Source: Clostridia bacterium (lineage in GTDB: Bacteria > Bacillota > Clostridia > TANB77 > CAG-508). Taken from it: 56,311 nt of DNA. Positions 9,659-17,424 of the stretch are shown here, one piece after another. The number at the start of each line of letters is the position of its first letter. Position 1 is the first letter of the stretch. The notes below the pieces were generated by a model. That model was not told where the DNA came from. It made no database searches and saw only the letters and a list, made by a program, of their open reading frames with translations. Made by a program: the position numbers and the translations under genes. The stretch is from positions 1-56,311 of the forward strand of contig JAAWDR010000052.1 in NCBI GenBank assembly GCA_022793875.1, written 5' to 3'.

Positions 9659-10594
9659 ATGATACAAGAAATTTATATAATTGATGATGATGAATCTTCA
9701 ATAATAGTATTTAGAGAGATGTTTAAAAACGATCTAGAATATAAATTTATAAGTGTAACATCAGATCAAATAGATATAGCATTAAAGAATATTCCTTCAA
9801 TTATAATTATAAATGAAGATGCAATTGAAGTTAATGTACTTGAATTATGTCAGAAAATAAGAAGAGACGAGGATAATAGTATAACACCAATAATTGTTGT
9901 TTCTTCTAATTCTGACAAAGAACATAGAATAAAAATATTACAAGAATCAGTAGAATACTATATTAAAAAGCCAGTAAATGTTCAATATTTGTATTACACA
10001 ATTAAAAATTTAAGCAGATTATTAACTATAAATAGAAGAATAAGCCCTCTTACAGGGCTTCCTGGAAATGTTCAGATACATGCAGAACTAAAAAAGAGAA
10101 TATCAAATCATGAAGAATTTTCAGTTTTATATTTAGATTTAGATAATTTTAAAGCATATAATGATGTTTATGGATTTTTAAATGGTGATGAAATAATAAA
10201 ATTTACAGCAGATACGATAATTAGATGTGTTCATGAAAATATGCAAGATGGTACATTTGTTGGACATATAGGAGGAGATGATTTTGTTGCTATTCTTCCG
10301 ACATTAGAATGTGAAAAAATTTGTGAGGGTATAATTGCAAATTTTGACGCAATGGTTGGAAAGTTTTTTACAGAAAAAGATAGAGAAAATGGCTATATTG
10401 AAGTTGAGAATAGAAAGGGAATAATAGAAAAATTTCCATTAACATCAATTTCTATTGGTGTTGTTGAAGCTGATAATGGCAGATTTGCAAATATGTTAGA
10501 AATTGGTGAGGTTGGTGCACAAGTTAAACATTTAGCTAAATCAATACCTGGTAGTAGTTATTCAATAGATAGAAGAAAAAATATTAAAAAATAA
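9659..10594 (+). CDS. Response-regulator-like GGDEF protein (putative diguanylate cyclase)
   Basis: A 311-residue protein with an N-terminal receiver-like domain (about 1-120) and a C-terminal GGDEF domain. The receiver keeps the acidic pair (IIDDDESS) and the late lysine (YYIKKPVN). The usual phospho-acceptor strand reads IIIINEDAIE, so the acceptor Asp looks replaced or displaced. The GGDEF domain has DLDNFKAYNDVYG and the signature GGDDF instead of GGDEF; the inhibitory RxxD site is not present. It probably makes cyclic di-GMP. The best ribosome site, AAGAAGGGAG (9611-9620), is nearly 40 bases before ATG 9659. A small hairpin (9627-9645) lies between, which is odd and may regulate translation. 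Confidence 0.85.
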   Translation: MIQEIYIIDDDESSIIVFREMFKNDLEYKFISVTSDQIDIALKNIPSIIIINEDAIEVNVLELCQKIRRDEDNSITPIIVVSSNSDKEHRIKILQESVEYYIKKPVNVQYLYYTIKNLSRLLTINRRISPLTGLPGNVQIHAELKKRISNHEEFSVLYLDLDNFKAYNDVYGFLNGDEIIKFTADTIIRCVHENMQDGTFVGHIGGDDFVAILPTLECEKICEGIIANFDAMVGKFFTEKDRENGYIEVENRKGIIEKFPLTSISIGVVEADNGRFANMLEIGEVGAQVKHLAKSIPGSSYSIDRRKNIKK

Positions 10595-10605
10595 GAATAA
10601 ATTAG

Positions 10606-10639
10606 AAAACTCTTAATATTTTATATTAAGAGTTTTTTT
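10606..10639 (+). terminator. Terminator after the GGDEF gene
   Basis: A 14-base stem (10606-10619 with 10623-10636) runs into a T-run. The amidase ribosome site follows immediately. Confidence 0.85.
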
Positions 10640-10654
10640 AAGGAGTTTATAAGT

Positions 10655-11376
10655 ATGTATGTTATTAGTAGAAAAAGAGTTAGTATGATTTTAATATGCC
10701 TATTATTAGGAATATTTGTATATTCTTATGCTGGAACTAAATTAAGCGCAGAGAAAGAAACACATGAAACATCATCAACACCAGTTTCTGGAAAGGTAAT
10801 TGTTTTAGATGCTGGTCATGGAGTTCCAGATGAGCGGAGCACAAAGTTCAAAGCGGTACAACAGAGGCAGAAACCAATTTAAAAATCACATTAAAACTTC
10901 AAAATTTGTTAGAGCAGAGTGGATGTACTGTTATTTTAACACGTTCTGATGAAAATGCTATTTATGATTTAGATAAAAATACATTGAGAGAAAAAAAGAT
11001 ATCAGATATCAGAAACAGAGTTAAGATAGGAAATAATTCATCAGCAGATATTTTTGTAAGTATCCATTTAAATAAAATACCACAACAACAGTATTGGGGA
11101 TGGCAATGTTTCTATAATCTAAAAAATGAAAAAAGTATAAGTTTAGCTAAAAAAATACAATCGAATTTGAATTCTTCTATACAAAAAGAAAACAAAAGGG
11201 TTGCAATGAAATTGGATACAGTGTATATTATGAAACATGTTGAGATTCCAATATCAATAGTAGAATGTGGATTTTTATCTAATTTAGAGGAAGAGCAACA
11301 ATTACTAAATGATGAGTATCAAGATAGACTTGCTTGGGGAATTTTTAATGGAATTATAGAATATTTTAATGAGTAA
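10655..11376 (+). CDS. cwlD: CwlD-like N-acetylmuramoyl-L-alanine amidase with two +1 frameshifts at CGG
   Basis: CwlD-type amidases (Amidase_3, zinc dependent) cut the stem peptide from muramic acid, needed for muramic lactam in the spore cortex. ATG 10655 follows AAGGAG; an N-terminal signal anchor (MILICLLLGIFVYSYAG) is visible. Frame 0 reads VLDAGHGVPDE and meets CGG at 10835. Skipping C gives GAQSSK, then a second in-frame CGG at 10854. Skipping C again gives GTTEAETNLKITLKLQNLLE and the rest: SDIRNRVKIGN, VSIHLNKIPQQQYWGWQ and VECGFLSNLEEE. Total 239 residues, the normal family length. The zinc His in DAGHG, Glu in TTEAE, and His in VSIHLN are then all in one chain. Without both shifts the protein ends at 10882. 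Confidence 0.92.
10835..10837 (+). other. CGG frameshift site 2 (cwlD, first)
   Basis: In-frame CGG after GAG (Glu). Skipping C gives GGA (Gly) of VPDEGAQSS. Confidence 0.85.
10854..10856 (+). other. CGG frameshift site 3 (cwlD, second)
   Basis: After the first shift, CGG is in frame again after AAG (Lys). Skipping C gives GGT (Gly) of SSKGTTEAETN. This is only six codons after site 2. Confidence 0.85.
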
Positions 11377-11389
11377 AAATAAGAAAATG

Positions 11390-11430
11390 GCAAAGGACCA
11401 AGTCTAAAAAATTTAGACTTGGTCTTTTGC
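11390..11430. terminator. Bidirectional terminator between amidase and radical SAM gene
   Basis: A 19-base stem (11390-11408 with 11412-11430; GCAAAGGACCAAGTCTAAA on the left) with an A/T loop serves both convergent genes. Confidence 0.85.
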
Positions 11431-11436
11431 AACAGA

Positions 11437-12291
11437 TTAGTTACAATTATCTCTTTTATAGATTTCTTCGATGTTAAGATTATCACGTAAGATATTCCCA
11501 TAATATACATTATTTTCTTCAGAACCAACCATTCTATAAAGATCTCCTTGAGGAGATACCATTAGACGTGTAGATAATTTTGAAGGCATTCTTCCATCAA
11601 TCCTTAAATTTGGATATAACTTTTGTAAAATTTCAACTTTTTGGAAAAACTCTTCATCTGTAATTTCAAAACGGTTCTTGTTAGGTACAGCACCTCTACC
11701 ACTAGCAGAATTAAATCGCCTAAGTTTCCAATGATTAATGCCTTGTTCATTAAGAAAATGTCCTAATTCTTCAAGTTCATTGATATTTTCTTTGTGAACG
11801 CAAGTGTTAATTAAGATACCAATGCTCCCAGCTTCCTTAACCATAGCAATTCGTGATGCTACTATTTTTCGATGGCATTTAGTGCATCTTATTTTTTCAT
11901 TAACTTCATCATTAACTGATTCAAAAGGAAATGCTACAGAATTAAGATGATTTTTAATCATCTTAAATTTTTCAGGTGTGAGAAGAATACCATTTGTACT
12001 TAATCGTGTATCAAGTCCTCTTTCATGAGCATTAATAATGAGTTTTGGTAGATGGGGAATTAATAAAGGTTCTCCACCAATATAGCGATTTTTTGTTAGC
12101 CCTGTTTCAATTAACCGTTTTTGAATTTCAAAGTGTTCTTTTTCAGAAGTAATTTCTTCTTTTTTGACAGGACTTATACAATATCCACAATTTTCCTGAC
12201 ATGCGTGAGTAATAATCCAAGATACGATTACTTCTCCAACATGATTAGGATCTTCAATCTGATAGTTATTTTTACAGATACTATCTTTCAT
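11437..12291 (-). CDS. Radical SAM protein of unknown substrate
   Basis: A 284-residue radical SAM enzyme. The 4Fe-4S motif CxxxCxxC reads CQENCGYC near residue 32, followed by YIGGEPLLIP and RLSTNGILLT, the SAM-binding motifs. The start is ATG 12291, because GGAGGT lies just before it; the ATG at 12306 overlaps that ribosome site. Later motifs (FESVNDEVNE, ILINTCVHKENI, HWKLRRFNSASGRG, FEITDEEFF) resemble both MoaA-like enzymes and viperins, so the substrate is open. It has its own consensus promoter and diverges from an oxidoreductase-methyltransferase-phosphatase operon. Codon use is atypical (CGA, CGT, CGC). CGG at 12110-12112 must be read as Arg, which suggests transfer from another lineage. 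Confidence 0.8.
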   Translation of the reverse strand: MKDSICKNNYQIEDPNHVGEVIVSWIITHACQENCGYCISPVKKEEITSEKEHFEIQKRLIETGLTKNRYIGGEPLLIPHLPKLIINAHERGLDTRLSTNGILLTPEKFKMIKNHLNSVAFPFESVNDEVNEKIRCTKCHRKIVASRIAMVKEAGSIGILINTCVHKENINELEELGHFLNEQGINHWKLRRFNSASGRGAVPNKNRFEITDEEFFQKVEILQKLYPNLRIDGRMPSKLSTRLMVSPQGDLYRMVGSEENNVYYGNILRDNLNIEEIYKRDNCN

Positions 12292-12356
12292 AATAGTTAC
12301 CTCCATAAAATTTTTTATTGATAGGTTTATAGTTTCTACTTAATTATTATAGAACT

Positions 12357-12385
12357 ATTATAACAGCTTTGAAATTATATGTCAA
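12357..12385 (-). promoter_or_regulatory. Consensus promoter of the radical SAM gene
   Basis: On the minus strand, TTGACA (12380-12385), 17 bases, TATAAT (12357-12362): a perfect sigma-A consensus, implying strong expression unless repressed. Confidence 0.8.
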
Positions 12386-12414
12386 CAATTATGTAAAGTA
12401 CTTTTGAATAGCGG

Positions 12415-12443
12415 TTGAAATTATAAAAAATAAGTAGTATAAT
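12415..12443 (+). promoter_or_regulatory. Promoter of the oxidoreductase operon
   Basis: TTGAAA (12415-12420), 17 bases, TATAAT (12438-12443). It is only 30 bases from the divergent radical SAM promoter, so one regulator could act on both. Confidence 0.75.
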
Positions 12444-12484
12444 ATGAACTATAATTATAATGAGAAAAGAATGGAGGTGATTTA

Positions 12485-13942
12485 ATGCAGTCACCTAATA
12501 TATTATTAATCGGATGTGGTCCACATGCAAAGAGAGTTTATTTACCAATATTGAAAGAGACAGAATTTGAATTTGGAACAAAGTTAAAAGCAGTTGTTGA
12601 ATTAAAAGAAAAAGAGAATGATGTTTCCAAATTTGTTAATAATTTTTTTACTGATGTAGAATTTGTGTATACTGAGAAGTTTGATAGTAAATATAAAATG
12701 TCAATTCCAAGTCAATTAGAGATGAAATTAAATAGAATTGTAAAAGAAAGAAATATTAATGGAGTAATTATAGCTACTGACCCATTAAATCATTTACAAT
12801 ATGCACTATGGGCACAAAAACAAAAGTTACATATTTTGATGGATAAGCCAATTTCAACATATGAGAATATATCTAATTCCATTAAACAAGCTAGACAGCT
12901 GATAAGAGATTATAAAATTTTAATGAAAAATTATTCTGCTGAAAGAGCATTTATAGTAAATGCACAAAGAAGGTTTTTGCCACAATTTGAGATAATACAA
13001 AATAGGATAAATGAAGTAGCAAAGAAATATGGCATGCCTGTAACATCAATGCAAAGTACACATAGTGATGGACAATGGAGATTGCCAAATGAAGTTTTAA
13101 CATTAAAATATCATCCATTACTTGGATGGGGAAAAGTTTCCCATAGTGGATACCATTTTATAGATATGGCATCTAAAATAGTAAAAGATTCTTTTTTAGT
13201 AGCAGGAAAACAGTTTGATGAGTTGACAGTATATTCTAAATTTGTGCGTCCATCAGGAGTATTAATGCAACAATCACAAGAAGATTTATTAAAAATTTTT
13301 GGTGAAGAATATTTAAAATTAGATTCAAGAACTGATGAAGAATTATTAGAATTATATAAATTGAATAATGAAGCGGAAGTTGATGCAACATCATTAATAA
13401 ATTTAACTTATAAAGGTATACCAATAACAAATATAACTTTAAATTTAATTCATAATGGTTTTTCACGTCGTTCATGGATGTTGCCTAATATGAAAGATTT
13501 GTATAAGGGAAATGGGAGAGTAAGACATGAATATCATAATATACAACAAGGTTGTTTGCAAAATATACAAATACATTCATATCAATCGAATGATAATCAT
13601 GATACTAATACAGAAAAAGATTTTTTTGTTGGTGGAAATAATCATTATGATATTTATATTTATAAAAATATTGGAATTTTAGGAGGGGAACCTTTAGAGA
13701 TAATTACTGCTAAAGATATTGCAGAGAAATATTCTTTAAATAAAGAGAAAGTTATGAATGAACTTGCTAGACATGAAGCAGTTAGACAGTTTTTAGAAGT
13801 TATAATTGGGAAGAAAACTGCAAATGAGGCAAAATCGAATTTAACAGAACATGATTTGTCAGTGCAATTAATGTCTATGATTTATGAATCAGGTGTAAGT
13901 GAAAATGAAGTGGTTCAAAAATTTAACATAAAAAGGAGTTAA
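12485..13942 (+). CDS. Gfo/Idh/MocA-family oxidoreductase-like protein
   Basis: A 485-residue protein with an N-terminal nucleotide-binding fold: the glycine-rich turn ILLIGCGPHAKRVYLP at the start, then GVIIATDPLNH and the HILMDKPIS motif, where the family has its conserved EKP lysine. The second half (GWGKVSHSGYHFIDMASKIV) fits the substrate domain with a catalytic-type His. It is longer than typical family members (about 340-400 residues) because of extra C-terminal sequence. GGAGGTGA precedes ATG 12485. Its stop codon abuts the methyltransferase start, so the two are probably translationally coupled. It may oxidise or epimerise a sugar or cyclitol; the substrate cannot be read from sequence. 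Confidence 0.8.
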   Translation: MQSPNILLIGCGPHAKRVYLPILKETEFEFGTKLKAVVELKEKENDVSKFVNNFFTDVEFVYTEKFDSKYKMSIPSQLEMKLNRIVKERNINGVIIATDPLNHLQYALWAQKQKLHILMDKPISTYENISNSIKQARQLIRDYKILMKNYSAERAFIVNAQRRFLPQFEIIQNRINEVAKKYGMPVTSMQSTHSDGQWRLPNEVLTLKYHPLLGWGKVSHSGYHFIDMASKIVKDSFLVAGKQFDELTVYSKFVRPSGVLMQQSQEDLLKIFGEEYLKLDSRTDEELLELYKLNNEAEVDATSLINLTYKGIPITNITLNLIHNGFSRRSWMLPNMKDLYKGNGRVRHEYHNIQQGCLQNIQIHSYQSNDNHDTNTEKDFFVGGNNHYDIYIYKNIGILGGEPLEIITAKDIAEKYSLNKEKVMNELARHEAVRQFLEVIIGKKTANEAKSNLTEHDLSVQLMSMIYESGVSENEVVQKFNIKRS

Positions 13943-14617
13943 ATGATGGAAAATGATAGTAAATGGAATAATTTATATGCTAATTATATTAAGGAAGATT
14001 TTAAAAATTGGGAAGAATATTTTAAAATAAAAATGAAGTTAAAAAGAAGATTTCTTAAATTAGTTCTTAGATATTCAAAAAATGGAAAGCCTGTTTTAGA
14101 ATGTGGAGCTGGTACAGGAAAATTTGCAGTATATCTTGCATCTTTAGGATTAAATTCTTATGCAATGGATTTAGAGAAGGCAATGGTAGAACAAGCAGAA
14201 CAATTATCAACTAGTATTAGTCCCAATAATCCTGTGAAAGTCTTACAAGGAGATATAAGTAATATTCTTTTTGATGATAAGTTTTTTTCAGTAACACATA
14301 GTAGTGGAGTTTTTGAACACTATAGTGATTTAAAAATTGAAGAGTTAATCAATGAACAATTACGTGTTTCAGACATTTGTATATTTAGTGTGCCAACAAA
14401 GTATTTTGAAAAGAAAATGTTAGGAAATGAGAGATTTATGACAAGAAAACAATGGCGTGAGATTATTTCACAGAGTAATGCAAAGATTATTAAAGAGACA
14501 GGATATCACTATAAAACATTAGGTAAAAGAATTTTGGATATATTAAAAAAACCAAAAAGAATATTTAAGCCAATAGCATTATATACATTTGTATTAAAAG
14601 AGAAAGGAGAAGATTAA
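13943..14617 (+). CDS. SAM-dependent methyltransferase
   Basis: A 224-residue class I methyltransferase. Motif I is VLECGAGTGKFAVYLASLG (about residue 50), then an acidic residue in AMDLEKAM (motif II) and VTHSSGVFEHY (motif IV region, methyltransferase type 11/25-like). It starts directly at the preceding stop codon and ends one base before the phosphatase gene, so it is the middle gene of a tight operon. The substrate is unknown; the context suggests a small molecule also handled by the oxidoreductase and phosphatase. Confidence 0.85.
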   Translation: MMENDSKWNNLYANYIKEDFKNWEEYFKIKMKLKRRFLKLVLRYSKNGKPVLECGAGTGKFAVYLASLGLNSYAMDLEKAMVEQAEQLSTSISPNNPVKVLQGDISNILFDDKFFSVTHSSGVFEHYSDLKIEELINEQLRVSDICIFSVPTKYFEKKMLGNERFMTRKQWREIISQSNAKIIKETGYHYKTLGKRILDILKKPKRIFKPIALYTFVLKEKGED

Positions 14618-14618
14618 A

Positions 14619-15164
14619 ATGATATATATAGTTAGACATGGACAAACAAATTGGAATTTGGAGGGGAGAAATCAAGGAAGAATTGATATTGAACTAAATG
14701 AAAAAGGAATACAACAAGCAGAACTAACAAGCGAAAAATTAGAAAATATTAAGTTTGATAAGGTTTTTTCAAGTCCATTAAAACGTGCATATAAGACAGC
14801 ACAAGTAATTTGCGAGAAAATTGGAATTGATGAGAATGAAATTATTGTAGATGAAAGAATAATTGAAAGATGTAATGGAGAATTAGAAGGTCTATTAAGA
14901 GAAGAATATGAAGGAAAAGTGGATTTTTCAGATCCTAATGATACACGTTATGGTGTAGAGTCACTTACAGGTTTCAGAATAAGAATAGATGAATTTTTTA
15001 AAGAAATATGTAATAAGTATAAAGATAGAAATGTTCTTGTTGTAACACATGCTGGAGTAAGTATTTATGCTAAATGTTTCTTTGAGGGAGAACCAGATGA
15101 TGGAGATTACAACAAATATAAATTAAAAAATTGTGAAGTGCTTGAATATAAAAATGATAAATAA
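14619..15164 (+). CDS. Histidine phosphatase family protein
   Basis: A 181-residue phosphoglycerate mutase-like phosphatase. The phospho-acceptor motif RHG appears as YIVRHGQTNWNLEGR at the N-terminus, followed by FSSPLKRAYKTAQ and ERCNGELEGL. The second catalytic His is in VVTHAGVSIYAKC. AAAGGAGAAG precedes ATG 14619. It closes the four-gene neighbourhood with the oxidoreductase, methyltransferase and divergent radical SAM gene, where it probably dephosphorylates a pathway intermediate. It could also be a housekeeping phosphatase. Confidence 0.88.
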   Translation: MIYIVRHGQTNWNLEGRNQGRIDIELNEKGIQQAELTSEKLENIKFDKVFSSPLKRAYKTAQVICEKIGIDENEIIVDERIIERCNGELEGLLREEYEGKVDFSDPNDTRYGVESLTGFRIRIDEFFKEICNKYKDRNVLVVTHAGVSIYAKCFFEGEPDDGDYNKYKLKNCEVLEYKNDK

Positions 15165-15202
15165 CTAATTATTAGAAAGGATAGTTTATACTATTCTTTT
15201 TT

Positions 15203-15406
15203 CTATTATAGGAAAGTTCGACTTTCCTATAATAGAAATACTTTGCACACAAATTTGCCAAAGCAAATTTGGCGCACGAACAAAGACGAGGCATGAAAAG
15301 TAATCTAAAAGGTCAAAAAAATTTAATTATGCCTCTTTTGTTCTATATAATATGAAAGTGATACTTTCATATTATATAAAACTTAATTATACACAAATTT
15401 GTTCAT
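15203..15406. repeat. Structured intergenic element, copy 1
   Basis: The 286-base gap before the pdaB-like gene holds a series of hairpins. Hairpin A is a perfect 15-base stem (15203-15217 with 15221-15235). Hairpin B is CAAATTTGC/GCAAATTTG (15250-15258 with 15263-15271). Hairpin C has outer stem GAACAAA/TTTGTTC (15278-15284 with 15337-15343) and inner stem GAGGCAT/ATGCCTC (15288-15294 with 15329-15335). A second hairpin A (15344-15359 with 15363-15378) and a truncated B follow. Copy 2 at 17183 has the same order with different stem sequences. Confidence 0.75.
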
Positions 15407-15450
15407 GAATAAATATTGAAAAACAGAATATATATTTAAAAGGTGATTTT

Positions 15451-16225
15451 ATGTTTTTAGTATTTAACAAAGAGAAAATTTATACATATTTAGTGTCGAT
15501 AATGACAGTAATAGTATTATTGTTTGTTGCAGGTAATATGAATTTTATGTCAAAAGAAGCAGTAGAAGCATCATCAGGAGTAGAAAGGCTATTACCAATA
15601 TATAAGGTAAAAACAGAAGAAAAGAAAGTAGCTTTAACTATGAATTGTGCATGGAATGCAGATGATGTAGATAAAATATTAGAAGTATTAGAACAGAATA
15701 ATGTTAAAATAACTTTCTTTATGGTTGGGGATTGGACAGATAAATTTGGAGAATATGTAAAGAAAATATATGAAGCAGGGCATGAAATACGGAAGTCATA
15801 GTAATACACATCCTCATGTAAATAATTTGAGTTATGAAGAGAATATTAAAGAAATAGAAATAAGTGTTGATAAAATTGAGAAGATTACTGGAAAAAGAAC
15901 AAATTTATATAGAGCACCATATGGAGAGTATAATAATACTGTTATAAAAGCTGGAAATGATAAAGGCTATTATACTATTCAATGGAGTTTGGATACTTTA
16001 GATTATACAGGTCTTACAGGGACTGAGATGTGGAATAGGTTAGATTCAAAGTTGTCTTGTGGTGATATAATTTTGATGCATAATGGTACTAAACATACTG
16101 CTGATTCTTTAGATATGTTATTGAAGAATATAAAACAAAAAGGTTTTGATGTTGTGCCAGTTTCTAGTTTGTTGTATAAAGAGAATTATAAGATTGATGC
16201 TACTGGGATGCAGGTGAAGTTATAG
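15451..16225 (+). CDS. pdaB: Polysaccharide deacetylase (PdaB-like) with +1 frameshift at CGG
   Basis: This is a NodB-fold peptidoglycan/polysaccharide deacetylase related to sporulation protein PdaB. An N-terminal signal anchor (about residues 10-30) precedes KKVALTMNCAWNADDVDKIL, the PdaB-type first motif, and VKITFFMVGDWTDKF. Frame 0 then reads EAGHEI, meets CGG at 15790 and stops two codons later. Skipping C gives GSHSNTHPHVNNLSYEEN, containing the zinc motif HSNTH, then YRAPYGEYN, WSLDTLDY and GDIILMHN. The joined product is 257 residues, a normal length. Nearly the whole metal-binding core lies after the shift, so frame 0 alone is inactive. AAAAGGTG precedes ATG 15451. Confidence 0.92.
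15790..15792 (+). other. CGG frameshift site 4 (pdaB)
   Basis: In-frame CGG after ATA (Ile). Skipping C gives GGA (Gly) of AGHEIGSHSNTH. The unshifted frame ends at the TAG of 15799-15801. Confidence 0.85.
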
Positions 16226-16323
16226 AATCAAAGTTTTTAAGTATAAAATTTTGTAAGCTGTATATAATTATATAAAAAGTACAGGAAAATTTTATAAAAT
16301 TTGAATAAAATTAACTTTTTATG

Positions 16324-16352
16324 TAGACAAAACCAAAAAAATGGTGTATAAT
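16324..16352 (+). promoter_or_regulatory. Promoter of the SSB-like gene
   Basis: TAGACA (16324-16329), 17 bases, TATAAT (16347-16352). Confidence 0.65.
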
Positions 16353-16420
16353 AAGAGATGTAGTTAAAAAAGAGAATGCATAAAGATAAAAGTACAAAAA
16401 AAAATAAGGGAGGAAAAAAA

Positions 16421-17125
16421 TTGGATACAAATTATTTAGAAAACAACTATTTAACATTAGTTGGGAAAGTTACAGGAGAAAAAAATTTTAGTCATGAAAT
16501 TTATGGAGAAAGATTTTATGTATTTAACTTGGAAATATCAAGATTAAGTGGAAATGCAGATATTATACCAATAACAGTTTCAGAAAGATTAGCAACAGAT
16601 GAAATGTTAACAGCTGGTAAAAAATTATTAGTTAAAGGTCAATTTAGATCATATAATAGTTATGAAAATGAAAAAAATAGATTAATATTAACAGTTTTTG
16701 CTAAAGATGTTATTGAAGTAGAAGAAAATGAAGAAGAACAAGAAGAAAATGAAATTGTAAAAAAAGATACAATTACAAATGAGGTTGTATTAGTTGGGTA
16801 TATATGCAAAGCTCCAATATATAGACAAACTCCATTTGGAAGAGAAATAGCAGATGTATTATTAGCAGTAAACAGAGCATACAATAAATCAGATTATATA
16901 CCAACAATAGCATGGGGAAGAAATGCAAGATTTTGCCAAAACTTAGAAGTAGGAACTAAGGTAAAAGTAGTTGGTAGAGTGCAATCTAGAATGTATGAGA
17001 AAAAGCATGATGATGGAACTGTTGAAAATAGAGTTGCTTATGAGGTTTCAGTTGGAAGTTTAGAAATTGTAGAAGAAAATGATACAACAGAGACTCATGA
17101 AGATGAGAATCAAGAAGCTGTATAA
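16421..17125 (+). CDS. Single-stranded-DNA-binding-like protein with two OB folds
   Basis: I place the start at TTG 16421, directly after AAGGGAGG; the upstream ATG at 16376 has no ribosome site. The 234-residue product seems to hold two OB folds: one at about 5-95 (NYLTLVGKVTGEKNF, GKKLLVKGQFRSYNS) and one at about 118-220. The second reads NEVVLVGYICKAPIYRQTPF, AYNKSDYIPTIAWGRNARF and GTKVKVVGRVQSRMY, the SSB/PriB pattern. A Glu-rich linker joins them, and the acidic tail lacks the usual SSB DDDIPF tip. It probably binds single-stranded DNA, as an accessory rather than the main SSB. Confidence 0.8.
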   Translation: MDTNYLENNYLTLVGKVTGEKNFSHEIYGERFYVFNLEISRLSGNADIIPITVSERLATDEMLTAGKKLLVKGQFRSYNSYENEKNRLILTVFAKDVIEVEENEEEQEENEIVKKDTITNEVVLVGYICKAPIYRQTPFGREIADVLLAVNRAYNKSDYIPTIAWGRNARFCQNLEVGTKVKVVGRVQSRMYEKKHDDGTVENRVAYEVSVGSLEIVEENDTTETHEDENQEAV

Positions 17126-17140
17126 TATAATAAAGTTAAA

Positions 17141-17171
17141 AAACGATATGGTTTTGCTATATCGTTTTTTT
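17141..17171 (+). terminator. Terminator after the SSB-like gene
   Basis: Stem AAACGATAT (17141-17149) with ATATCGTTT (17159-17167), then a T-run. Confidence 0.9.
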
Positions 17172-17182
17172 GCAACTTTTTT

Positions 17183-17329
17183 TATATAATAGGAAACTGA
17201 TACTTTCCTATTATATAAAATTCAATTGTACAGAAATTTTCTAACGAAAATTTCGCACATGAACAAATTAACGGAAAGCCAAAGATAAAAGTTAAAGTTG
17301 AGCTAATATTAAGGATTTCCGATTTGTTC
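17183..17329. repeat. Structured intergenic element, copy 2
   Basis: Same order as the copy at 15203. Hairpin A is 17183-17196 with 17204-17217. Hairpin B is GAAATTTTC/GAAAATTTC (17233-17241 with 17246-17254, loop TAAC). Hairpin C has outer stem GAACAAA/TTTGTTC (17261-17267 with 17323-17329) and inner stem CGGAAAGCC/GGATTTCCG (17272-17280 with 17313-17321, one mismatch). Stems B and inner C differ in sequence from copy 1 but keep pairing. The rest of the 17172-17424 gap holds only AT-rich leader. Confidence 0.75.
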
Positions 17330-17424
17330 TTATATTGAATCTAAAATTTTAAATATATATAGCTTTTTAAAAAATTTTTTGATATAATTAAAAAAATAAA
17401 AATGAAAACATAAGGAGAAACAAG

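Noticed and set aside
11437..12291. Naming the radical SAM gene as a prokaryotic viperin
   Set aside because: Some motifs recall viperin, but the same motifs occur in MoaA-like enzymes and no nucleotide kinase lies beside it.
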